Assembly: GCA_031365725.1 (NCBI GenBank)
Contig: JANLYQ010000006.1
Location: forward strand, 1 to 64,000
Direction: 5' to 3'
Length of the DNA stretch: 64,000 nucleotides
DNA from: JANLYQ01 sp031365725
Lineage (GTDB): Bacteria; Actinomycetota; Actinomycetes; JACCUZ01
Positions 1 through 6,578 of the stretch are shown here, piece after piece. The notes beneath the pieces are model-generated. The model was not told the DNA's origin, did not search any database, and saw only the letters and a list, made by a program, of their open reading frames with translations. Every line of letters begins with the position of its first letter. The stretch's first letter is position 1. The translations under genes and the position numbers were made by a program.

Positions 1-1
1 G

Positions 2-1255
2 GTCCAGCCGATCGTGGCGCTGACGACGGGGACCGTGGCCGGCTACGAGGCGCTCGCGCGCTTCGCCGACCAGCGGACGCCGGTCAGCGACCTGTTCGAG
101 CGGGCGTGGACGATGGGTCGCGGTCCGGCTCTCGAGGCGGCAGCGCTGACGGCCGCCCTTGCTCTGCCCGGCCGGCCTGCGGGGGCCTATCTCGCGGTCA
201 ACGTCAGCCCCCGCGCGATGGATGCCTCTGTCGTGCGGCAGGCGCTCGACCGGGATCTCACCGGCGTCACCGTGGAGATCACCGAGGCGCACTACGCCGC
301 CACCGCCGACCTGCGGGAGATGGCCGCATGGCTGCGCGAGCACGGTGCCCGGCTGGCCATCGACGACGTCGGCACGGGCTACGCCGGCCTCGAGCGACTG
401 ATCGTCCTGCGCCCCGACCTCATCAAGCTCGACCGGTCGCTCACCGAGCAGCTGTCGACCGACACCGTCACCCGGGTCATGGTCGAGAGCCTGGTGCGGT
501 TCGCCGCCAGCATCGGCTCGGCGGTCTGCGCCGAGGGGATCGAGACGGCGGAGCTGCTCGAGGTCGTGGCCGAGCTGGACATCGCCTACGGCCAGGGCTA
601 CTTCTTCGCCACGCCGCGGCCGAGCTGGGCGGCGCTGACCGAGGAGGTCACCGCGGCGGCCGTGTCCGTGCACCGGCAGGCGCTGAGCGGCACCCCGAAA
701 CAGACCCTGTTCCTCGACGACGCCGTGCTGCTCGAGCGACTGGCGGACCGCTTCAGCGAGGCTGAGGAGCTCGAGGACGTGCACCACGCGGTGTCGGCCA
801 CGACGCGTCTCGTGGTTGCTGACGACGTGGCCATCGACCTGGTGAGACCTGATGCTGTCGACGTACATCGCCTCAGCCATCACACCTGGGAAGCCGGACC
901 GCCGCGGCCACTGACCGACCTACCGCTGGTGCGCTGGGTGCTCGACAGCCGGCGCGCCGCGCAGGTGCTCGTCACCGACACCAACGCCGACCGGGCGATG
1001 GTCGAACAGCTGTGGACCGCCGGCTTCGGCGGGCTGCTGCTCGTGCCCGTCATCACCCGCGGCACCAGCCTCGGCGTGCTCTCGTTCTACCGCCGCCAGC
1101 CGACGCCGTGGACGCTGCGCCAGATCCGGATGGCGCGCATCGGGGCCAGCCAGCTGGCTGCCACCCTCGACCGACTGCTGCCGGCGGAGCCAGAGACTGG
1201 TCGCGGTCGTCGCAGCCGCCATCGCCGTGGTCCCGACGAGCTGCGCGCCAGCTGA
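2..1255 (+). CDS. EAL-domain c-di-GMP phosphodiesterase-like protein with C-terminal GAF domain, 5'-truncated
   Basis: The frame is open from base 2, so the true start lies left of the window; 417 codons are visible. An EAL domain fills about residues 1-220. It shows YEALARF (EAL Glu at visible residue 16), NVSP, EITEAH, DDVGTGYAG, IKLDRS, AEGIET and the GQGYFFATP end motif, so the metal and catalytic residues of c-di-GMP phosphodiesterases look intact. A GAF-like sensory domain follows at about 240-395, then an Arg-rich tail. EAL followed by GAF is the reverse of the commoner order; a further N-terminal domain may be cut off. The likely role is c-di-GMP hydrolysis controlled by a small ligand. 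The UvrA-like gene converges on it. Confidence 0.85.
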   Translation, partial: VQPIVALTTGTVAGYEALARFADQRTPVSDLFERAWTMGRGPALEAAALTAALALPGRPAGAYLAVNVSPRAMDASVVRQALDRDLTGVTVEITEAHYAATADLREMAAWLREHGARLAIDDVGTGYAGLERLIVLRPDLIKLDRSLTEQLSTDTVTRVMVESLVRFAASIGSAVCAEGIETAELLEVVAELDIAYGQGYFFATPRPSWAALTEEVTAAAVSVHRQALSGTPKQTLFLDDAVLLERLADRFSEAEELEDVHHAVSATTRLVVADDVAIDLVRPDAVDVHRLSHHTWEAGPPRPLTDLPLVRWVLDSRRAAQVLVTDTNADRAMVEQLWTAGFGGLLLVPVITRGTSLGVLSFYRRQPTPWTLRQIRMARIGASQLAATLDRLLPAEPETGRGRRSRHRRGPDELRAS

Positions 1256-1302
1256 TTGGCAGGTCGCTCGGCCCATGACGTACCCGTGACCCGAGTAGCC
1301 GG

Positions 1303-3684
1303 TCAGGCGCCGACGTAGGCCGCCAGGTGCTTGCCGGTGAGAGTGGAGCCGTCGGCAACGAGGTCGGCCGGGGTGCCTTCGAAGACAAGGCGACCGCCGT
1401 CAAGCCCGGCTCCCGGGCCGAGGTCGATGATCCAGTCGGCGTGGGCCATCACCGCCTGATGGTGTTCGATGACGATGACCGAGGTGCCCGAGTCGACGAG
1501 CCGGTCGAGCAGGTGGAGCAGCGCCTCGACGTCGGCCAGGTGCAGACCGGTGGTGGGCTCGTCGAGGACGTAGACCTCGGCCTTACCTGTCATGTGCGTG
1601 GCTAGCTTGAGTCTTTGCCGCTCGCCTCCGGACAGTGTGGTGAGCGGCTGACCGATGCGGAGATAGCCAAGCCCTACATCGGCGAGCTGGCTGAGGATCT
1701 TGTAGGCGGCCGGTGTCTGCGCACCCCCCGCGCCGAAGAACTCTGCCGCGTCGTCGACGGACATGGCGAGCACCTCGCTGATGTTCTTGCCGCCGAAGGT
1801 GTACTCCAGCACCTCGGCCAGGAACCGCTTGCCCTCGCACACTTCGCAGGTGATGGCGACCCCGGCCATCATCCCGAGATCGGTGTAGATGACCCCGGCG
1901 CCGTTGCACGCCGGGCAGGCGCCCTCGGAGTTGGGGCTGAACAGCGCCGGCTTGACGTTGTTCGCCTTCGCGAACGCCTTGCGGATGGGGTCGAGCAGCC
2001 CGCTGTACGTCGCGGGGTTGCTGCGTCGCGACCCCTTGATCCGCGTCTGGTCGACCGACACGACGCCGTCGCGCCCCGACACAGAACTGGTGATGAGCGA
2101 ACTCTTGCCGGAGCCTGCGACCCCGGTGACCACCACGAGCACGCCGAGGGGGATGTCGACGTCGACGTTGCGCAGGTTGTGCAGGTCCGCGCCCCGCACT
2201 TCGAGCTGACCTTGCGGCGACCGGACGGAGGGTTTCACCGCTGTCCGGTCGTCCAGATGGAGCCCCGTCACGGTGCCACTGGACCGGAGGCCGGCGAATG
2301 TGCCTTCGAAGCAGACGGTGCCGCCGGCAGCGCCGGCACCGGGACCGAGGTCGACCACATGGTCGGCGATGGCCATCGTCTCTGGCTCGTGCTCCACGAC
2401 GAGGACGGTGTTCCCCTTGTCCCGCAAGCGCAGCAGGAGGTTGTTCATCTGCTGGATGTCGTGCGGGTGAAGGCCTGCTGTGGGTTCGTCGAAGACGTAG
2501 GTGACATCGGTCAGGGATGACCCCAGGTGCCGGATCATCTTCGTGCGCTGAGCCTCGCCGCCCGACAGCGTGCCGGACGGTCGGTCGAGCGAGAGATAAC
2601 CGAGCCCGATCTCCACGAACGAGTCGAGCGTGTGCAGCAGCGCGGCGAGCAGCGGCGCGACTGACGGCTCGGTGAGCCCGCGCAGCCAGTCGGCCAGGTC
2701 GGTGATCTGCATCGCGCAGGTGTCGGCGATGTTCGTCTTCTTGATCCGTGAGGAGAGAGCCGCTTCGCTGAGACGTGTCCCGTGGCACCCGGGACATTCG
2801 CTGAACGTGACGGCGCGTTCGACGAAGGCCCGGACATGTGGTTGCAGGGAGTCGACGTCCTTGGAGAGCATCGACTTCTGGACCTTGGGGATGATGCCCT
2901 CGTAGGTCAGGTTGATGCCGTCGACCTGGATCTTGGTGGCCTCCTTGTAGAGCAGGTCGTCGAGCTCGCGCTTGGTGAACTTCCTGATCGCCTTGTCCGG
3001 GTCGAAGAAGCCGCAGCCGGTGAAGATGCGGCCGAACCAGCCGTCCATGCTGTAGCCAGGGATCGTGAGCGCGCCTGCGTTGAGCGACTTGCTGTCGTCG
3101 TACAGCTGGGAGAGGTCGATGTCGTTGACCGACCCGCGCCCCTCGCAGCGTGGGCACATGCCGCCGAGAATGCTGAAGCTGCGTCGTTCCTTGGTCGTCC
3201 GGCCGCCTCGCTCGAAGGTGACGGCGCCGGCTCCAGAGATCGAGGCCACGTTGAAGGAGAAGGCCTGCGGCGACCCGATGTGCGGCTTTCCCAGACGGCT
3301 GAACAGGATGCGCAGCATGGCGTTCGCGTCGGTGGCCGTGCCGACGGTCGAACGCGGGTCAGTGCCCAGGCGCTGCTGGTCGACGAGGATCGCCGTGGTC
3401 AGGCCCTCCAGCACGTCGACGTCGGGGCGAGCCATGCTCGGCATGAAGCCCTGCACGAAAGCGCTGTAGGTCTCGTTGATCAGGCGCTGCGACTCCGCCG
3501 CGATGGTGCCGAACACCAACGAGCTCTTGCCTGAGCCGGAGACGCCGGTGAACACAGTGAGTCGGCGCTTGGGGATCTCGATGCTGACGTCGTTGAGGTT
3601 GTTGACCCGAGCCCCGTGCACCCGGATCAGCGCGTGGGTGTCCGCGCTCGTCATCGCGGGCGATGAGTCCCTTGCTTCGGCCAT
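1303..3684 (-). CDS. UvrA-like ABC ATPase (short UvrA paralogue, drug-resistance type)
   Basis: This 793-residue protein has two ABC modules of the UvrA type. Walker A motifs are GVSGSGKSS (about residue 48) and GVAGSGKSS (about 520); signatures are LSGGEAQR and LSGGERQR. Zinc-binding CPRC, CPGC, CPAC and CEVC pairs are present. Full UvrA is about 950 aa. Here the chain runs from FSRLGKPHI straight into the distal half of the first module, so the first Cys pair and the UvrB-binding domain appear to be missing. That is the architecture of UvrA2/DrrC-like paralogues linked to resistance to DNA-binding drugs rather than to UvrABC repair (family knowledge). It lies 6 bases after the VOC gene and is probably co-transcribed with it. 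A second in-frame ATG at 3654 is an alternative start. Confidence 0.88.
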   Translation of the reverse strand: MAEARDSSPAMTSADTHALIRVHGARVNNLNDVSIEIPKRRLTVFTGVSGSGKSSLVFGTIAAESQRLINETYSAFVQGFMPSMARPDVDVLEGLTTAILVDQQRLGTDPRSTVGTATDANAMLRILFSRLGKPHIGSPQAFSFNVASISGAGAVTFERGGRTTKERRSFSILGGMCPRCEGRGSVNDIDLSQLYDDSKSLNAGALTIPGYSMDGWFGRIFTGCGFFDPDKAIRKFTKRELDDLLYKEATKIQVDGINLTYEGIIPKVQKSMLSKDVDSLQPHVRAFVERAVTFSECPGCHGTRLSEAALSSRIKKTNIADTCAMQITDLADWLRGLTEPSVAPLLAALLHTLDSFVEIGLGYLSLDRPSGTLSGGEAQRTKMIRHLGSSLTDVTYVFDEPTAGLHPHDIQQMNNLLLRLRDKGNTVLVVEHEPETMAIADHVVDLGPGAGAAGGTVCFEGTFAGLRSSGTVTGLHLDDRTAVKPSVRSPQGQLEVRGADLHNLRNVDVDIPLGVLVVVTGVAGSGKSSLITSSVSGRDGVVSVDQTRIKGSRRSNPATYSGLLDPIRKAFAKANNVKPALFSPNSEGACPACNGAGVIYTDLGMMAGVAITCEVCEGKRFLAEVLEYTFGGKNISEVLAMSVDDAAEFFGAGGAQTPAAYKILSQLADVGLGYLRIGQPLTTLSGGERQRLKLATHMTGKAEVYVLDEPTTGLHLADVEALLHLLDRLVDSGTSVIVIEHHQAVMAHADWIIDLGPGAGLDGGRLVFEGTPADLVADGSTLTGKHLAAYVGA

Positions 3685-3690
3685 CAGCGC

Positions 3691-4089
3691 TCAGGCCTGC
3701 GCGATGCGGACGAGGTTGCCCGAGGGGTCGCGAAGGGCGCAGTCGCGGGCGCCCCAGGGCTGTGACGTCGGCTCCTGGAGGATCTCGGCGCCCGAGTCGC
3801 GGACCTTCTCGAACGTGGCGTCCAGGTCGTCGGTGCGGAAGATCGCTGCCTGCAAGGATCCCTGCGTCATGAGCGCCTGCAGGGCGTCGCCCTCAGTTTG
3901 AGAGCGACCGCCGTGTGGTGGGAACAGGACCACGTCGACGTCTTGCCCTGCGGCACCAACGGTAACCCAGCGGAGGCCGCCGGAGCCGACATCGTTGCGG
4001 ACCTCGAGGCCCAGCGCGTCACGGTAGAAGCCGAGCGCGGCGTCGGGGTCGTTGACCGGGATGAACATGGTGGACACGGTGACTGTCAT
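3691..4089 (-). CDS. VOC (glyoxalase/bleomycin-resistance fold) protein
   Basis: The 132-aa protein has the two-repeat VOC fold: an N-terminal half with PVNDPDAALGFYRDALGLEV and a C-terminal half ending in ALRDPSGNLVRIAQA. Family members are small metal-dependent lyases, dioxygenases or drug-binding proteins; the substrate cannot be told from sequence. The gene sits between an AraC-type regulator and the UvrA paralogue on the same strand, which suggests one stress- or drug-response unit. Confidence 0.85.
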   Translation of the reverse strand: MTVTVSTMFIPVNDPDAALGFYRDALGLEVRNDVGSGGLRWVTVGAAGQDVDVVLFPPHGGRSQTEGDALQALMTQGSLQAAIFRTDDLDATFEKVRDSGAEILQEPTSQPWGARDCALRDPSGNLVRIAQA

Positions 4090-4168
4090 GCCTTGACCCT
4101 AGAAGCAGGAGGGCGTCGCGTGCTTCTCCGAAACTGCTCGGGTCATGGCGATCACGACGATCACGAGC

Positions 4169-4606
4169 TCACTCCGCGACCCTGGTGCGCCGGGGCCGGG
4201 TCAGGACCTTGCTCACGCAACTGGGGACGCTTTCGAAGTCCGCGTGGTCCCGCGCCCGGTACTGCGACGGGGTCTCGCCGACGACCTCCGTGAAGCGCGA
4301 GCTGAACGAGCCGAGCGACGTGCAGCCCACGGCGATGCACGCGTCGGTGACCCCCAGACCCTGACGCAAGAACGCCATGGCTCGCTCGATGCGGCGCGTC
4401 ATCAGGTAGGCGTAGGGCGTCTCGCCGTAGGCCGCCCGGAAGCGTCGGGAGAAGTGCGCCGGAGACATCAGCGCGGCCCGCGCCATCGCTGGGACATCCA
4501 GCGGCTGAGCGAAGTCGCGGTCCATCAGGTCGCGGGCCCGACGCAGGTGCGCAAGAGCGGCGAGCTCCCCCGGAGTCATGCTGTCGACGCTACGTGAGAC
4601 ACGCAC
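4169..4606 (-). CDS. AraC-family transcriptional regulator (short form)
   Basis: The protein is 145 aa and consists almost only of a double helix-turn-helix AraC domain at about residues 15-120. Recognisable parts are LDVPAMARAALMSPAHFSRRF, the TPYAYLMTRRIERA linker and the second helix pair ending GETPSQYRAR. There is no obvious ligand-binding domain. Short AraC proteins of this kind are often found next to VOC genes in actinobacteria, as here (80 bases upstream on the same strand), so it probably regulates the VOC/UvrA-like pair. An internal ATG at 4579 (MTPGEL) is an alternative start. Confidence 0.82.
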   Translation of the reverse strand: MRVSRSVDSMTPGELAALAHLRRARDLMDRDFAQPLDVPAMARAALMSPAHFSRRFRAAYGETPYAYLMTRRIERAMAFLRQGLGVTDACIAVGCTSLGSFSSRFTEVVGETPSQYRARDHADFESVPSCVSKVLTRPRRTRVAE

Positions 4607-4645
4607 TGCTACGTCAACAGCTCGCCTGGCCTGCAGATCGCTGCG

Positions 4646-4885
4646 TCATTGCGTCCTTGCACGAGTCAGCAAGCGGAGGCGGAGCCGGTGCAGGTGCGGC
4701 ATGAGTCCGTAGATCACGATGGGCACCGCCACGGTGGTGAGGAAGAACGTGCGTGTCACCGGTGCCAGCGTCCGGAGCCAGTCGCCGAGCACCAGGTTGA
4801 TCAGGGTCAACGTCGGAAACACGGCGAGCCAGATCATCAGGGCCAGCTGGTGCTTGCTGGGGGGTGGGGTTGCATGGGGGGACAT
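4646..4885 (-). CDS. Small membrane protein resembling the C-terminal membrane part of ABM-superfamily (COG3224) proteins
   Basis: The 79-aa product has two hydrophobic segments, at about residues 14-34 (LALMIWLAVFPTLTLINLVLG) and 43-62, followed by a basic tail RLRLRLLTRAR. The pattern HQLALMIWLAVFPTLTL...VVPIVIYGLMPHLHRL resembles the two-helix C-terminus of antibiotic-biosynthesis-monooxygenase-like membrane proteins, but the soluble ABM domain is absent. It lies just beyond the end of the flavoprotein gene on the same strand (9 bases) and may be co-transcribed. A purine-rich GAGGAGAGC lies upstream of the ATG. The function is unknown. Confidence 0.6.
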   Translation of the reverse strand: MSPHATPPPSKHQLALMIWLAVFPTLTLINLVLGDWLRTLAPVTRTFFLTTVAVPIVIYGLMPHLHRLRLRLLTRARTQ

Positions 4886-4894
4886 GAGCTCTCC

Positions 4895-5824
4895 TCAGGT
4901 TGTGTGGAACAGATGAAGGGCGTCGCGGACGTCGTCATCGACGAGGTCCGCGTTGAGGGCGATGGCTGCGGCAGAGCCCTCGCCGGCGGCAGTGATGACC
5001 TGCGCACGGGGATTGGCGACGTTGCCGGCGACCCAGACACCGGGGACGTTGGTGCGCCCGGTGGAGTCCTTCGCGACCCAGCCACTGGCGTCGAGGTCGC
5101 AGCCGAGGGCGACCAGCAGGTCGTTGTGCGGTACGAACCTTGGAGGGACGAACAGGGCGTCGCGTGGGATGCGCGTTCCATCAGTCAGCTCGACCCCGAC
5201 GAGGCGGTCGTCTTCGACGAGGACACGGGCAACGTCCCCCTCGACGATGCCGATCGCTCGGGCGACGAGCTCGGAGCGCGCAGCGTTGGTCACGGTGTCA
5301 GCCGGGACGAAGAGCACCACATCGGTCGCCCACTGGCGCACGATCTGGGCGTACCGGAGGGACTCGGATGTGCCGTCGGCGAGAACGCCGAGCTGCTGGT
5401 CGCGGACCTCCCAGCCGTGGCAGTAGGGACAGTGCAGGACGTCCCTGGCCCATCGATCATGCAGCCCGGGAATGTCCGGCAGCTCGTCCCGCAGCCCGGT
5501 CGCGACAAGAAGTCGTCGCGCCGAGACGCGTCGTCCGCCGGTCAGGCGGGCCTGGAAGCCCGCACCGGGACACGCGACAAGATCCGCGACCGTGTCGGCG
5601 GCGATCTCAGCGCCGTAGCCGAGGACCTCGGCCCGTCCTGCGGTGACCAGCTCTGCCGGTGGCATGCCGTCCCGGGACAGAAAGCCCTGCGTGTGCGCCG
5701 CCGGGGCGTTGCGTGGGGCACCGGCATCGATCACCAGCACCGGGCGGCGAGCCCGTGCCAGGACAAGGGCCGCCGACAGACCGGCAGCACCGCCACCCAC
5801 GATCAGTACGTCGTATGTGTTCAT
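4895..5824 (-). CDS. Thioredoxin-reductase-like NAD(P)/FAD-dependent oxidoreductase
   Basis: The chosen ATG at 5824 gives 309 aa starting MNTYDVLIVGGG; the frame extends further upstream, but this start places the FAD-binding GGGAAG directly at the N-terminus, as usual. Motifs are the FAD dinucleotide fold (residues 8-18), an ATG motif (ATGLRDELP), the redox-active CPYC at residues 132-135, and the C-terminal GNVANPRAQV (family form GDA/GN). These match low-molecular-weight thioredoxin-reductase-like enzymes. Their electron acceptor is often not thioredoxin. The gene is divergent from an XRE-cupin regulator with 76 bases between starts, a pairing common in actinobacteria that suggests direct regulation. 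Confidence 0.88.
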   Translation of the reverse strand: MNTYDVLIVGGGAAGLSAALVLARARRPVLVIDAGAPRNAPAAHTQGFLSRDGMPPAELVTAGRAEVLGYGAEIAADTVADLVACPGAGFQARLTGGRRVSARRLLVATGLRDELPDIPGLHDRWARDVLHCPYCHGWEVRDQQLGVLADGTSESLRYAQIVRQWATDVVLFVPADTVTNAARSELVARAIGIVEGDVARVLVEDDRLVGVELTDGTRIPRDALFVPPRFVPHNDLLVALGCDLDASGWVAKDSTGRTNVPGVWVAGNVANPRAQVITAAGEGSAAAIALNADLVDDDVRDALHLFHTT

Positions 5825-5851
5825 GGCCGGAGCCTGCGCTCCGTTTCGACA

Positions 5852-5870
5852 AGCATCAACATCTGTTGCT
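5852..5870. promoter_or_regulatory. Imperfect inverted repeat in a divergent promoter region (candidate operator)
   Basis: AGCATCA (5852-5858) and TGTTGCT (5864-5870) pair at 6 of 7 positions around a 5-base centre. The repeat lies midway between the divergent starts of the flavoprotein (5824) and the XRE-cupin gene (5901). It is more A/T-rich than its surroundings. A dimeric XRE-cupin regulator could bind here and control both genes. No experimental motif is known to me for this family member. Confidence 0.4.
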
Positions 5871-5900
5871 ATTCCAGGGAATGGCGAGTGCACTCGGGTC

Positions 5901-6497
5901 ATGGACGCCATAGCGACGGGAATCGCGACAGCATTGACGGACGTCCGACCACGACTCAAGGCGCTGCGACTGCAGCGGGGAGTCACCTTGACCGGACTGG
6001 CCGCCTCGACAGGCATCTCGAAGAGCACCCTGTCCCGCTTGGAGACAGGACACCGACGCCCGAGCCTGGAGCTCCTGCTGCCCCTGGCCCAGCTCTATCG
6101 GGTGCCGCTGGACGACCTGGTCGGTGCGCCGGAGGTGGGTGACCCGCGAGTCCGCCTCAAGCCGCAACGGGTCCACGGCCGCACGGTGATCCCGCTGTCG
6201 CGGCAGCCGGGCGGCGTACAGGCGTGGAAGATCGTGATTCCCATGTCGAACAACACACCCGAGCTGAAGTCTCACGAGGGCTACGAGTGGCTCTATGTCA
6301 TCGCCGGTCGGATGCGATTGGTCCTTGCCGCCCACGACGTCGTCCTCGGGTCGGGTGAGGTGGCGGAGTTCGACACCCGGGTGCCGCACTGGTTCGGCAG
6401 CACCGGCGTGGGGCCGGCCGAGGTGCTCAGTGTGTTCGGGCCGCAGGGCGAGCGGATGCACACCCGCGCAAAGCCCCGGTCCGGTCACGACGGCTGA
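5901..6497 (+). CDS. XRE-family regulator with cupin domain
   Basis: The start ATG at 5901 gives 198 aa. An HTH_XRE domain covers about residues 15-72 (LKALRLQRGVTLTGLAAS, SKSTLSRLETGHRRPSLE). A cupin domain fills about 100-185 (ELKSHEGYEWLYVIAGRMRL, GEVAEFDTRVPHWFG). This architecture senses a small ligand or redox state through the cupin and binds an operator as a dimer. The divergent thioredoxin-reductase-like gene is its probable target, and the inverted repeat at 5852-5870 a possible site. The frame is open upstream of 5901, but an earlier start would run through the promoter region and into the neighbouring gene. Confidence 0.87.
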   Translation: MDAIATGIATALTDVRPRLKALRLQRGVTLTGLAASTGISKSTLSRLETGHRRPSLELLLPLAQLYRVPLDDLVGAPEVGDPRVRLKPQRVHGRTVIPLSRQPGGVQAWKIVIPMSNNTPELKSHEGYEWLYVIAGRMRLVLAAHDVVLGSGEVAEFDTRVPHWFGSTGVGPAEVLSVFGPQGERMHTRAKPRSGHDG

Positions 6498-6578
6498 CCA
6501 AGCCGAGGCATGTACGAACAAGTGAGGCAGCCACGACGTGCAATGCGGCCGCCAGCATCGGCGGCATAGCCTGAAGCC

